Source: Siphonodentalium dalli (lineage: Eukaryota > Mollusca > Scaphopoda > Gadilida > Siphonodentaliidae). Taken from it: a stretch of 64,000 nt of DNA. Position numbers and translations under genes: made by a program. The stretch is taken from assembly GCA_032622095.1 (NCBI GenBank), contig CP136061.1, positions 16,676,440 to 16,740,439 of the forward strand, read 5' to 3'. The notes under the pieces were generated by a model. That model made no database searches. It was not told where the DNA came from and worked only from the letters and a program-made list of their open reading frames with translations. This document shows, piece by piece, positions 33,776 through 46,879 of this stretch (the first letter of the stretch is position 1; each line of letters starts with the position of its first letter).

Positions 33776-34180
33776 TATCTTGGATCACCCTTGCAGACCT
33801 GAAAATGTCATATTTTATTCTTCAATGTGCTGATAAAGTCATGCGCTTGATGCTCAGCTGATCAGATCTGGACTCAATGACCTCACATCACCAGAAGTTC
33901 TCTCATGGAAAGAATATTGAACAGTCTTCCATAGCTGATCCAAGTTTGCAACACCAGACCCCTAAAACTGAGTGAAAATGGGGCCTGAACATGACTGGTG
34001 GTGGAAAATTGTGCTTTTTTGATGAATAATTTGTTAAAGGGGGTGGGGTTAAATTGTGTGTGATAAATAAAGAACCACAGAAGTGATATTGTTTTTGAAC
34101 ACATTTTTTCGATTGATGTGCAATTCTGAAGAATTGTAGGGAGTTACAATTATTCCGCGAAAAAGCGGGCTATCGCTTTA
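33770..34180. repeat. Tandem 1.35-kb unit 1, right part
   Basis: Matches 35123-35533. The 73-codon minus frame here (33883-34104) is repeated exactly in unit 2, but nothing identifies it as a protein. Confidence 0.85.
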
Positions 34181-34631
34181 GGTTACACTGGTGTAAATAA
34201 GGTTCCGAGTGACATCTGGCGGATGCGGGAGGAATATATAGGAGAGAATAAAATAGACACTGGGCCCTGATTGGTCAATAGCTTTGTGTGCTTTTCACAT
34301 AAAAAAATCGTCACACCTCTTCCCTATGATTTCCCATAGGTAAAATAACCATTGGCACAGGAATTAACCCTTTGTAGTGAAGTTTGAATTTTTTGGTGTG
34401 GTCTAAAATATGACTGTATTTTTTTATGCGGTTCTGACACTAGTTACGAAAACATAAGATTTAAAGGCGAATTCCCTGCTAGACAGACATGATTTTTTTG
34501 TGTAAAAAGTTTCCCAAAATGTCAATTTTTCAGATTTAAAGAAAATTTTGGACCCAACATTTATATTGCCAACACTATACGCTAAAACGTTAGCACTGAG
34601 GCCTATGGAAAACATTTACACCAGTGTAACC
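34181..34631. mobile_element. 451-bp MITE, copy 2
   Basis: TIRs GGTTACACTGGTGTAAAT and complement. TA lies on both sides. Confidence 0.85.
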
Positions 34632-35533
34632 TAAAGGGAAAAAATAGCTTTTTATCATTTTTGATTCCTGGGAGTCACTTTAAAGCATTTTAATGCATTT
34701 TACAGAGCCTGGTCTTTCAGTCCAATGAATATCTCATGCTTGATGTGGCTATTCTTGCTGCTGATGCCTTCTTTCACTTACATCAGCCAAAAAAATAGTA
34801 AGATTTGTCATAAAAAATGCCAATTTTTCAAGGTATTTTCAAAAAAATTCAAGGTGGTAATAGTCGCATGATAATGCAAATGACCCATAACATGGGCATG
34901 TCAACGACACATATATCAATTGTTATAAGAACCTAACTTAACAAGTATTTTGGATTTTATAGCCAGTGATATACAGATATATATCATAAAAGTGTGTCAT
35001 TTCCACTGGTGGGTATGGTCATTTGAAGGTTAATAGCACTAAAACTTGGACACATTTAAGAAAATGCTCCAGCAATTCAAAGAGAGCATATCTTTATTCA
35101 ACTAATTCAATATACACCCACATCCAGTTATCTTGGATCACCCTTGCAGACCTGAAAATGTCATATTTTATTCTTCAATGTGCTGATAAAGTCATGCGCT
35201 TGATGCTCAGCTGATCAGATCTGGACTCAATGACCTCACATCACCAGAAGTTCTCTCATGGAAAGAATATTGAACAGTCTTCCATAGCTGATCCAAGTTT
35301 GCAACACCAGACCCCTAAAACTGAGTGAAAATGGGGCCTGAACATGACTGGTGGTGGAAAATTGTGCTTTTTTGATGAATAATTTGTTAAAGGGGGTGGG
35401 GTTAAATTGTGTGTGATAAATAAAGAACCACAGAAGTGATATTGTTTTTGAACACATTTTTTCGATTGATGTGCAATTCTGAAGAATTGTAGGGAGTTAC
35501 AATTATTCCGCGAAAAAGCGGGCTATCGCTTTA
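34181..35533. repeat. Tandem unit 2 (complete, empty target site)
   Basis: 1353 bp: MITE (34181-34631) plus ~900 bp. It retains an uninterrupted TCCAGT at 35123-35128 within 'cacatccagttatcttgg'. Confidence 0.9.
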
Positions 35534-35985
35534 GGTTACACTGGTGTAAATAAGGTTCCGAGTGACATCTGGCGGATGCGGGAGGAATATATAGGAGAGA
35601 ATAAAATAGACACTGGGCCCTGATTGGTCAATAGCTTTGTGTGCTTTTCACATAAAAAAATCGTCACACCTCTTCCCTATGATTTCCCATAGGTAAAATA
35701 ACCATTGGCACAGGAATTAACCCTTTGTAGTGAAGTTTGAATTTTTTGGTGTGGTCTAAAATATGACTGTATTTTTTTATGCGGTTCTGACACTAGTTAC
35801 GAAAACATAAGATTTAAAGGCGAATTCCCTGCTAGACAGACATGATTTTTTTTGTGTAAAAAGTTTCCCAAAATGTCAATTTTTCAGATTTAAAGAAAAT
35901 TTTGGACCCAACATTTATATTGCCAACACTATACGCTAAAACGTTAGCACTGAGGCCTATGGAAAACATTTACACCAGTGTAACC
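35534..35985. mobile_element. 451-bp-type MITE, copy 3 (start of truncated unit 3)
   Basis: 452 bp, one extra T in a homopolymer. After the right TIR the sequence leaves the tandem unit ('aatagcccg'), so the TA on that side is lost. 'gcgggctat' precedes it and 'atagcccg' follows, an extra inverted pair around the element. Confidence 0.8.
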
Positions 35986-36930
35986 AATAGCCCGACCGAC
36001 AACTCATACGTCGAATTATATTATAGCGGTGATCTCCCTGGCATATTCGCACTATAACAGTGGTCTCCAGAGATTGTGACGCCGAATTTTCATGAAATTT
36101 CCTATTCCAAAAATAGACACACAAATACATGTGTCATTGTCTGCGTACCGAGGGTGCAGAACTCTGCGCAGCACAAACATGTTTCTCATGTTTTACGCTA
36201 TTGATACTCTATGTCTATTTATATTATAATATACCAAAAACTAGTTTCATTTGAATCTCCGTTGCTGTCGATGCAGAGTGATATGTCACTGTTTTAAGAC
36301 TCTGGATCCGAGGATGCTATGGAAGATCGACCACAGCCGCGTGACTAAATATCAATATCAACGCCATCTTAATCAGGGCATTATGGGAACTCGACGGTGG
36401 GTAAAATCCAGACATATCATCTAGACATCTGGGGAGGTCTAACCCTGGGGGTCCGGTCTCACCTCTATCTTAGCTCCGATCCTAGCCATGCCACTAAGAT
36501 AACGGGACAACATGTTTAGCTCCGATCCTAGCCATGACACTAAGATAACGGGACAACATGTTTTCGCGTTTGACACCACACTGTCTGCTTAATGTTGAGA
36601 TTAGTATCTTGTCACTAATAATCGATTTGATCTATTATGCTACTTTCTATTGGATAACAGGGGCGTGGAGACAAGGGGTGTCGCATCAGAGTGAACAGCC
36701 AGCTAGCTATTCAACCGGTGACATGTTGTGCCTCAAAACACTTATCAGTTGCAGTCTCCGGATCTGCGCACTGAGTGGTTATCATCGCATCCATGCATGA
36801 TGCTGACAATATAAAATTACAACAGTTTGATAATCGATGGTATCTTGATCACTGCAACTCGTCCCCAATCATGATTATTAGCACGAGTATAATGACGCTG
36901 GGAGAGCTTGCGTTTTATAAATAAAATTTT
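35986..36930. other. Non-coding stretch with a 46-bp direct duplication
   Basis: Two copies of 'tagctccgatcctagccatg' plus 'cactaagataacgggacaac' at 36471-36516 and 36517-36562. Nothing else is recognised. Confidence 0.6.
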
Positions 36931-36932
36931 TT

Positions 36933-37052
36933 TAATGTGTAATAGCAATAACACCCACATGGGTAGGTTGCCCTATACAGTGTAATACATTATACTGGTT
37001 ATAACAATATTATAACAAAACATGTGAAATTAAGCATGCTATCTTATAACAT
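36933..37052. repeat. Interspersed repeat family L, copy 2
   Basis: Nearly identical to 14690-14811. Confidence 0.75.
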
Positions 37053-37059
37053 TGTAATA

Positions 37060-38250
37060 TATGTAAGAAAGCGTATTCATGACATACCTGGTTACTATAT
37101 AAAAGATTTTAGTGCATGATCTAATATGAATCGCCTCGAGGCGGTCGACGAGGAAATAGTTTAACCAAGAAACAATTGTCCTGTTCAACAGTAACTCATT
37201 TATTATCCTCGACAATAAAACTGACAACACGCAACGATTCAGGAAATATTTCACATAAAACGCAATCCGTGAACCGTTGAAGAGTCTCGCGTGTGGAAAT
37301 TCACACAGCGTGGGGCAATGGGGGCTCTCAATTCTGGTCTTTGATCGGGAATTGAATCAATATTGGGTATCTTGTAACGCGCTAAGCCACTGTCTCTGCT
37401 TCGAGTGTTAGCGTGATCCCTATAAGGACTGTATCATTGTGTGTGAAGTGTTTGAGTCATAGTCTCACGCGATAACGTTATCTTTGGACGAGAAGTAAGC
37501 TGTTGTGTAAATCCAAGGAGCTTTATGATTCAACGGGATCAATTTCCAACCGCATTTATCACGATCACTGATATCTTCAGATCAATACGATATATGTGGG
37601 GGTCAATAGATTATCGGTTCATAAAGCCTGTAAATTCGATCATATATTTTGAAGAATTTTGAGGCACATGACGGCAATGAATAATATAAACATGAAAAAA
37701 ATTAAGTTTAGTTGATCACTTATTCATATCATATTAGAAGATTGAACATATGTATGCATCTATAGTTAAGATGAACTTTATTAATTTAGTAAGTTGTCGA
37801 CAATTACGCAAATTTTTAAGCGAAATTTCACGAAAACACACAAGTTGAGTTTATTTTTTGCCATTTAACTAACCCGTCAGGTTTTTTATGGAGGAAATCG
37901 CATTATATCGATTACTTAAAAATCATTGAACTATACGTAGAATCCATCGACCCCCTCATTAACAACTGACAAACTTGCCCAGGTATGCGAATCAGTAGAT
38001 CAGGTTACTATGACCCCCCCCCCCCCCCCCCCCTCCGTGATTATCGTGAAGAGAAATAACTTCGCCATCTCTGGCGACATTGGTAAACTTAATTTTATTG
38101 GTGCGGAGAATAACACACATGGGGGGGGCAATTTTTGCTGTTAAATCACTTACTGCACGTAGAAACCACCGACTCATGTTAGCAACTGATAAACTTATCC
38201 CGATATTACCAGGTTACCCCCATATATATATATCATTCCATGAATTACTG
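37060..38250. other. Non-coding stretch
   Basis: No gene is seen. Poly-C of about 19 lies at 38014-38032. The two poly-C/poly-G-linked blocks around 37960-38220 share diverged 'ctgataaacttat.cc' and 'cccccgtgat' words, suggesting a local duplication. Confidence 0.5.
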
Positions 38251-38711
38251 CCACCAGTACAATGCAAAACATTGTAACTTTTTGAAGGTTTGACAGGGAA
38301 CCTTATAAAATCGAAACAATAACACAGGGAATATATTTCTTAGTTATTATCTGTTTCTTAATAATGTACTTCACTGTGCATGAAGGTCCCAACTTGAAAT
38401 TTCACGATTTAAGTGACTTTGTGAGCGATTTTGCTTTGCGTTTCTTACAATTATGGTATTTCTCCTGAGTAATTAATTTTATGTTGTTGTTTTTTGTTTT
38501 TTTTACGATATCGGCTCACAAAAGTCACAGTAAAGCATGCAATTTCGAGTTGGGATATTCACCTACAGTGCGGTACATAATTAAGGAACAGATAATAACT
38601 AAGAAATATATTTCTCGAGTAATTTTTTTCGATTTTATAAGGTTCCCTGTCAAAAAGTTTCAAGGTTTTGCACTGGTGGAATATGATCTCTACCGGAGTT
38701 TCATGGTATGA
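38251..38711. mobile_element. Long-TIR foldback element family G, copy 1
   Basis: Arms 'aactttttgaaggtttgaca', 'gggaaccttataaaatcgaa' and 'aatatatttcttagttatta' on the left are mirrored on the right. The right end extends to 'tatgatcta' (38711), the left end is shorter. Its inner unique part is inverted relative to the copy at 57867. Confidence 0.75.
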
Positions 38712-38795
38712 TCTACCCCATATACGCTTATCTACCCCATATACGCTTATTGCGGAAGTTTGATGGTATGATCTACCCTATATACGCTTATTGCG
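38695..38795. repeat. Short direct repeats 'atctaccccatatacgctta'
   Basis: Three copies of the 20-bp word, two of them within a ~60-bp duplication starting 'tggtatgatctacc'. Confidence 0.8.
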
Positions 38796-38799
38796 TGTG

Positions 38800-39960
38800 A
38801 ATATGGTTAGGGCCAACGTCCCTCAAGGGGCAGGGGGTCTGACAGGTTATATACCATGTAAGGTATATTATCTTTTTAAACACCTAATGCCGAGATGTCG
38901 GTCAACGCCCAAATTACCGCGAATTGGGTGGATACATTACTCTCTCAGATCGCAGTCAAATTGCGGCCAAATCTGTGATCTCTTTGATATGATACACCTG
39001 TATTAATTACCTGCAGTCGATACCGGAGTATTTCAAATTAAGGATTTGCGTGGCTACCTAATATATCCATTATCAACGCGAGTCGATGTAAAACTCAACA
39101 AACAAACGCACTGTGCCGCAACAAAAGGGCCGACTCCTACCCCGAGGCAACAACAAGTCGTCGCGATTTAAATAGCAGCTTTATTTACTCGACAAGGTAA
39201 CAATGACATTGGTGGACCTAATCCTTAACAAAAACGATTGTAAAATGGACGGAAAGTTCTCAAGACCGATTCGCCACCTCGTGTATAGAGGGATAAAGGG
39301 CATAGAATGTTAAAGCAAATGACGGGAACTTTTTATCATGATCTGTGCTATTACTGGTTGGCTATTGTTCTGGACTATTCTCCCGGAATGGCTATTCGCG
39401 CAAACAAGTGGGCTGGGCTGCAAGTGAATCGACACTTTAATTGGATCTCGGCAGGGTTACCTGCCCATTAAGGTCCACAAAGAGTAATTGGTGACAACGA
39501 GTCAGCTATATATTTATCTTGCATCATTAGCACCGCGGTCTGTTGACAGCCATACGTTTGGTCCATCGAATCCATTCATTCGAGTCGCCATATTAAATCC
39601 CAGTCGTCTGCTCAGATCTCTGGTCTGACCGCGATTATCTCCCTTGTCAGTTGTCACGAACCACTTTTTCGTTTCTTGAGGTTCTGTTGTGGTATTCCGT
39701 TTTCTCTGAGTTACATGGTTGTGCATGGATTGATGATTACGAATACCTCAGAGCGGTTCCAAGTGGAATTATTGTGAACGTAAGTAAATACTTTGCTTGC
39801 TTGACTTAATACATATACATGTAATACAGAAGGGATTTTTTTTTTTCAACTTTCCCAATACAATCGATTAAGAATCAAAATATTTACAAGATGACAGCTG
39901 AACATATGTACATGATTGATTTTGTGATTTTATGGTGATTGGTGTAGTGCCTTCCAGAGC
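38800..39960. other. Non-coding stretch
   Basis: Nothing is recognised; frames of 70 codons or fewer. Confidence 0.45.
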
Positions 39961-39968
39961 ATATTGGA

Positions 39969-40694
39969 TATGGATGGTTTGGTAGCCCCACGATATGGAT
40001 GGTTTGGTAGCCCCACGATATGGATGGTTTGGTATAGCCCCACGATATGGATGGTTTGGTAGCCCCACGATATGGATGGTTTGGTAGCCCCACGATATGG
40101 ATGGTTTGGTAGCCCCACGATATGGATGGTTTGGTAGCCCCACGATATGGATGGTTTGGTAGCCCCACGATATGGATGGGTTGGTAGCCCCACGATATGG
40201 ATGGGTTGGTAGCCCCACGATATGGATGGGTTGGTAGCCCCACGATATGGATGGGTTGGTAGCCCCACGATATGGATGGTTTGGAAGCCCCACGATATGG
40301 ATGGGTTGGTAGCCCCACGATATGGATGGTTTGGTAGCCCCACGATATGGATGGGTTGGTAGCCCCACGATATGGATGGTTTGGTAGCCCCACGATATGG
40401 ATGGGTTGGTAGCCCCACGATATGGATGGTTTGGTAGTCCCACGATATGGATGGGTTGGTAGCCCCACGATATGGATGGGTTGGTAGCCCCACGATATGG
40501 ATGGTTTTGGTAGCCCCACGATATGGATGGGTTGGTAGCCCCACGATATGGATGGTTTGGTAGCCCCACGATATGGATGGGTTGGTAGCCCCACGATATG
40601 GATGGTTTGGTAGCCCCACGATATGGATGGTTTGGTAGCCCCACGATATGGATGGTTTGGTAGCCCCACGATATGGATGGGTTGGTAGCCCCAC
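39969..40694. repeat. 25-bp minisatellite, ~29 copies
   Basis: Unit 'tatggatggtttggtagccc' plus 'cacga', with a single T/G variant (ggttt or gggtt) scattered among units. There are no stops in any minus-strand frame, giving three overlapping open frames of 254-261 codons with one cyclic peptide. I read these as artefacts of unit length and composition. Confidence 0.95.
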
Positions 40695-40759
40695 TATCTG
40701 CGATTTTCGATCCTATCGTTTGTTCCTCGGGGTCAGTCGGGGATAGTTACTTCTGGACT

Positions 40760-41000
40760 ATAAGCGATATCACTGAGTCCCGGCCGTATTGGGTTCATCC
40801 AGTCCCTTCCCGTCGTTTCAGAGAATCATCTAGCCCCTGTTCCGTAGTTTTATAGCTACAGGTCAAAGTTCCATATATGGAGCTTTTTAATATTCATGAC
40901 TTCCATATATGGAAATACAACCCCAGAACTTTGATCTGTAGCACTAAAACCACGGAACCAGGCCTTGTGGATCCAATATGGCCGCGAGTTAGTGACAGGG
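40760..41000. repeat. Imperfect foldback element
   Basis: Left words 'actgagtcccggccgtattg', 'gttttatagctacaggtcaa' and 'ttccatatatgga' are mirrored on the right by 'tccatatatgga', 'ctttgatctgtagc.ctaaaac' and 'tccaatatggccgcgagt'. The axis is near 40892. Confidence 0.6.
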
Positions 41001-41596
41001 CGTATATATTGGGATGCTGCAATATGCATGGATCCCTTTCTCAGTAGAAGCTGTTGTACATGTCCACTCCCCACATCAGTTGTGATCAATGACGGTTGTC
41101 ACATTGGCCTGGACCCACTAAAGTGTAATCTAATGCAAAAAAAGAAGCATTTGTTTGAAATCGTAGATACTGGCCACAACTATCTCCTTTTAAGGGAGAG
41201 GTCAAGTGAACAATTTTGAATGGGGATTTCCATGCAAATCTCCTGAGCAAAAGTTATATTTGAAGCAGTTGTCCGAAAACCATTGCAGGCATTTCATTGA
41301 ACAGTCATATTATTTAACTGGTAGGGCGCTGGTAAATTATAAAATTTTGCAATAAATATATATTTTATCATTTTGTGCTGGAATTACATCACATGACCTA
41401 CATTTGAAAAATCAATAAAAATTTCCAAAATATGTACACCAACATTATAATGGAACGAGTTCCAAGCGGACTCGCCAGATAAATACCTGTTATTTCCAAT
41501 ACTACATCAAGTCACACTTAGAATGAATTGTTGCCGCTGATGGAGAATTTACTTGTGGAAATTTGAGATGCTACTGGATCCTATTCGCTCTCTTTC

Positions 41597-42011
41597 TTAA
41601 CCCTTTACCCAACAGAACGGCCCTGTGCCAATGCATTCTCTTATATATGCGAGTCGACCATAGGTCGCCTCGCATATATAAGAGAATGCATTGGCTTAAC
41701 ACATATTAAAAATGATAAAATTGTCAAAGAATGTAGAAAATATTATAAGAAAAAATGGTAAAAAGTGTTAAAAAAAAGATATTTTTTAGGCCAATGCATT
41801 CTCTTATATATGCGAGGCGACCTATGGTCGACTCGCATATATAAGAGAATGCATTGGCACAGGGCATAACTGTAAACATCACAATGTGGTCAATGAGCCG
41901 GTTCCAATGATATCCATATGTGTATGGTTCTATTGAGACAGACCGAATATATTTTAGGCTGTTGAAGCTTTATTTGGGCGTTTTTGGCCGGTTTGTTGGG
42001 TAAAGGGTTAA
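41597..42011 (-). mobile_element. Two-hairpin MITE, copy 5
   Basis: 415 bp, bounded by TTAA at 41597-41600 and 42008-42011. Same orientation as copy 2. The spacer is slightly longer than in copy 4. Confidence 0.9.
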
Positions 42012-42479
42012 TTGGACACGATAACAATCATGCATGATTTACTGTTGTTCAGTTTCCCGACCACGTATATATATAATCATGTAGAGATTCATGTTCGGGA
42101 GTTTTTTTTTTAATTCGTGCCAGGATTCAATTTCTTGAATTATTGCATTGTCGCGATTTCACCGTTTATATTTCATGGCCATATTCTATCTTTTACCGAG
42201 AGATGCATAGGAAGCGTATAAGTCCGAGTCTGAACATGGGTTCGATAATCGACACAGAACGGTTCAACCATTATATTGGAACAGCACAATGCACTTCCGC
42301 TGAAATTGTATCTGTGACCATGCTATTACTGGTACTGGTGTGGCTGGTCATTTCTATTCGTTCAATATGTGATTGTACCCAATTTTATCCCCGGCAAGTT
42401 ACAAACGGGAGCAGTTAGTATTAAAGTTCAATTTGAGAACTGAACATTATATATCGCTTTAACTCTGAGTTTCACGACT

Positions 42480-42680
42480 GGAGCTGCGCCATTAATGATC
42501 ATGTGCAGGTGCATTCTCTTATATATGTGAGTCTCACATAGAGAGCCTGGCGTATATAGAGAATGCACTGGTTTACAAGGTCAAGGTAAATATTGTTATA
42601 CCAATGTATTCTCTTATGAATGCGATGATCCCTGTTATATATGGGAGACTTACGTATATAAGAGAATACGTTGGCACATG
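42480..42680. repeat. Hairpin family B copy
   Basis: Two degenerate hairpins (42506-42572 and 42600-42677), separated by 'aaggtcaaggtaaatattgt', the same spacer as at 50457. Confidence 0.75.
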
Positions 42681-42728
42681 GTTTTCGGAACATTTCAGGA
42701 AGCTCCAGTCGTGGAAGGTTTTAAATGA

Positions 42729-42931
42729 GTACTGTACTCCAAATCGGGCCATTTGTGGGACCATCTGCTTTTATAATCAACATAATTATAATGCAACAAC
42801 TGAATGAATTTGAGTCATGTATTAGTTACAAATACACTCAAAACATGTGCTCTATGAGCGATGCAAACGACACGGTAATTATAATGAGTTTGTGGTCCCA
42901 TAAATGGCCGGATTTTGGTGTACAGTTCCCC
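42729..42931. mobile_element. TIR element family H, copy 1
   Basis: Inverted ends 'actgtactccaaatcgggcc' and 'ggccggattttggtgtacag' with inner 'tgggaccatct' / 'tggtcccata'. Related to 55471-55731. The overlapping 147-codon frame is a by-product. Confidence 0.7.
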
Positions 42932-42939
42932 TTTAATCA

Positions 42940-43945
42940 AGAGTTAAATTTCATGTCGCATGCAATTTCCCGTTCATTGACCCTTAACTTTTCTTCCATG
43001 GGGCGAGAACTTGCAACTAAGTGGAATAACAATAATATCCAATCTACAAATCGGTTCGCACCAATCGTAAAAACATTAAAAGCTTTAAACCTTGGGGGAA
43101 TTTCCGAAACAAGTCATAGATTACGGTGTGTAGGGACTGACGGAAGGGAGGGCTTTGATAGAAATTAACTTTATCGACATTCCTATCTTCAATCTCCATT
43201 AGACGTGTTAAGTGAACAGGTGATAAGAGTGCCATTAACTAATCATAACTCTGTGATCTGCCCGCGGAGTAACACTTTTTATGTGGCTTTTTACACTCCG
43301 GGGCTGATGTAGGGTGTTAATGTAGTCCGCACTCGACGCGGACAGTACTATACCCCAATCAGGGTTTGTTCCATTCAGCTTGTGCGGACATCTCTCTGTG
43401 TTCGATATACTGAATACGGAGAAGTTTATTTCGCCACATTCAGCGTCTGCCATCACCTGCCGGCCATCACAAATATTTGGTTTTCCAATTATCACTAAAT
43501 CGCACGGACATTTTAATTATCACCTCCATCCGGTTTAAATTGGATATTAAGTGGCGATAAGGAGCCAAGTAAACATTACCTGGCCACAGACGGGTCACAA
43601 AACACCGATATCATAAGCGGAGTCTTATTAAGTTGACTATCTTCGGAGCAGAGAGTCCACATGTTTATAAGTCTGTTGTGCGGTTGCTGAGGGAAAATCG
43701 GAATATTCATTGTGATTTATGCGTGATTGTGCGGTATTAAACGGTTGGTATTTTCACAAATCTTCATATCAAGCAATTGTATTCTTTTTAGCAAGATTGT
43801 ATTAATAGCTGTCGGAATATGTATACATCTGAGACGATCGGATTGGATCATATCGAGTCTCTATATATATTAAGTATAGGCCAAAAGGTCCAACATTATA
43901 AAGAATTCTTATTGTAAACTCTATAGTATATAGTAATATATGGAT
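42940..43945. other. Non-coding stretch
   Basis: No gene or repeat of note is recognised. Confidence 0.45.
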
Positions 43946-43947
43946 GG

Positions 43948-44045
43948 GTCTACATGTATAACTCGGATTAACTCCTTATACATACATGTATAACTCGGAT
44001 TAATTCATTACCGATTACATGTATACCTCGGATTAACTCATTGTA
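43948..44045. repeat. Tandem repeat 'acatgtataactcggattaa' x3
   Basis: Three units of about 35 bp with small changes. Confidence 0.85.
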
Positions 44046-44199
44046 TCATTCATCTGGCTTTTCTATTTTGAATTCTCCTCGTATCTTTGATATCCAGCTG
44101 CATGCACCCTGAATGATCAAGCACTCAATAATAACGTTTACTCCGGTTATTTGCACGACAATCTCAATTTCAAATGTTGATGTACCTTCTCTATAAACG

Positions 44200-44965
44200 T
44201 GTCATGCAGTGCTACCTGTGGATTAATATTCACGACAAAATTTATCATCCAATCTTTTGTTTTTGGCTATGAGGATGAAATCCCCAGTAAGTGCGAATTT
44301 GACTGTTTCATACATAACAGTTTATTAATGACGTAATAATGTCCACACGAGACCAATGTCAAAATAACAAATAAACAATGTTAACAATTATTCAACAATC
44401 AACATTATATATATACAAGTAACTGTTGACTGTTTCGTGCATGTAGTTGACTGTTTCATACATTTAGTTGACTGTTTCATACATTTAGTTGACTGTTTCA
44501 TACATTTAGTTGACTGTTTCATACATTTAGTTGCTGTTTCATGCATGTAGTTGACTCTTTCATACGTGTGTTTACGTGATTATGTGTGTCAGACTGTGGG
44601 TTAATATTTCCCGGCGAACTTACCACAGCTAATGGTTTTTCTTCTTCTGGGTATTATAGCACGAAATCCCCGGGTTCCCCAAAGTTATAGTCCGAATTTG
44701 ACCTTTTTATACATGTAGTTGTACTATTATGTTAGTATGTGTGTCAGTTATATATATACGATGCATGTCAATGCGAGTTAATATTCCCGACGAACTTACC
44801 ACAGCCAATTTTTTGTGGTGGTCTGGATATTAACATGGAAGCCCCGTGTTCCCCAAAATTTATAATCTGAATTTGACTTCGTGTTTTCATACATGTAGTT
44901 GTGTTATGTGTGTCAGTATACATATTACTTTGCATGTCAATTTGGGTTAATATTCCAGACGAGCT
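44200..44965. repeat. Diverged ~180-bp direct repeats enclosing a 22-bp repeat
   Basis: Blocks with 'gttaatattc.cgacgaactt', 'accacagccaat' and 'ccccaaa.ttatagtc.gaatttgac' recur about four times (44218, 44600, 44775, 44945). Within them 44417-44570 is a six-fold 22-bp repeat 'catttagttgactgtttcat'. Confidence 0.75.
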
Positions 44966-44969
44966 TTAT

Positions 44970-46850
44970 CAAAGCCAATCTTTTTACATTATTTTGAAGA
45001 TGATATGAAAGATTGTCGCATTGTGCAAACAGAATAACTAATTTCGCGTACACCGACTGACACCGAGAGGCTCTCGAGCGCACACAACAATATTCTGCTT
45101 TATTCTTACAACTCTATTGTTAGAGTGAAGTGCCCCGGGTAGAAATATCATGATCTGTGACCGGGTATACACCGAACATACCGAGAAACGGGGAATTCGC
45201 ATTGATCGAAAACCCTTGCTTATCTATATTATTCTCGATGGGGTATCACGGTCAATGGCTCTATAAATTATAATGTTGACAAAAAGATTTGTATGGGAAG
45301 TAGACGTTTTGTCGATTGTGGATTTTTTGCGTCACTGTGTGAAATTATACATGGTGATCCTGGTTCTCAAATCGCGAAACAAATGAGGAAGAAATTTAAA
45401 CATTTTATTTTCTGCCCGGAACAAATTAAATCAATATTTAAACTGTTGCATTTGAGATAGAGGGTTGGTATGAATTTTCGACATGTATCGACATTGTATC
45501 GACATTGATCGTACATCGTATGCTATCTTAAGTTTCGCTGTATATTATGTAGTCAATCCAAATTTATTGAATACATAGGTTCCACAAATATATAGTCAAG
45601 TGTACACCAACGACAAAAACAGATTAAATTGAATCAATAAACAAAATTATACCATCCTGAAACTATAGTTGTTCCCAAATAAAATCGGGGGGACTATAGA
45701 AATCACAAGTGTACATCCGTCCGTCCTAGATGGTTTCCTGGTAATAACTGTAGTTATTGTTATCCGACTGGTTTTACATTTTGTACAGTGAATGCTCAGA
45801 TAAATATACAGGTGAAGTTCGAATATGGGTGAGGTTCGCCCATTTTTACCGGAGTAAAATCCTTTAGAATTTGCCGATTGTTTTGGTTTTCGGTATTCCT
45901 GTGTAAATGACGCGAGTATCAAAGTATCAAATAAATAGATAGTCTTATATATATAGTATCGGGCACATCCACCCTGTTTTTGGGTGGATGTGCCTTCAAT
46001 GTATGCATTAACATTAATATTACATATACTATAAAATATATTTATGTACCTGTTAAATGTGCTTTTGTCATATATTTGTATTTGAATCTTGTATATCTCA
46101 TATATCATGATTATTGATTTATTGAGATTAAAGAATTGTATGGTTTCCTGCGATAACTTTATGTTATTTGATTGTTTTCAAATTTGGTATATATGTATTA
46201 CTCACATGACAATACATGTCAATCTACCTTATATATTCGGGGAACGTGTGGCCTAGTGGAATTTTATTTTCATTTAACATAAGCCCAATAAGTATTCCAT
46301 ATATCAAACGTTAATCGCGTATTGAAATTCATTTGATATTGTCTAGCTTGTTCACCTCAGTTTTAGTATTGCTCCCTTTGTGCCCGAGGTTAAAGTATCG
46401 AGTGTGTGTTGAATAGTTTCACTATCATCTCCCCAACAAATGGAGGCCTAATTTATGTATTGCAAAGTTCATCCGAGATATGTTACCGCGTTTGATCTCT
46501 TTCTTGGTCGCCGCATGATAATCACAATCTCATTTCGCGGATTCAGTTCAAATCAAAGATGAGTTTTACCATTCGCCGTTATTCATTAAATGTCCCATTC
46601 AATAGTCATAAACAAATCCGCGAACAGTACCTAGCCCCAGCTGACACCATTCGTATAGCGGGTTTTTGGGCCCAGGGGACCCGAGTTACACATATATAAG
46701 GTCGCCAATGTAGTGGTTTAGCTGTTTTGAATATTTTGCACTGCATGGCTTCAATCGTAAGTTGGGGGATCTCATAAATATAATAGATAAAAAAGCGACT
46801 AACGAAATCGGTTGGTAGTTAAATATTGTTTTGCTTTGCCTCAGATTGAT
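44970..46850. other. Non-coding stretch
   Basis: A perfect 13-bp hairpin (GGCACATCCACCC, 7-nt loop) lies at 45962-45994. The 153-codon minus frame at 45647-46108 has random, repeat-like composition. Nothing else is recognised. Confidence 0.5.
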
Positions 46851-46879
46851 ATTTTGGGTTGTCTCATTTATAATTCCCT

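Noticed and set aside
33883-34104. 73-codon minus frame repeated at 35236-35457
   Set aside because: Identical only because the unit is tandemly duplicated; no domain or start context.
45647-46108. 153-codon minus-strand frame
   Set aside because: AT-driven composition (I, Y, N, K), no domain, overlaps the hairpin at 45962.
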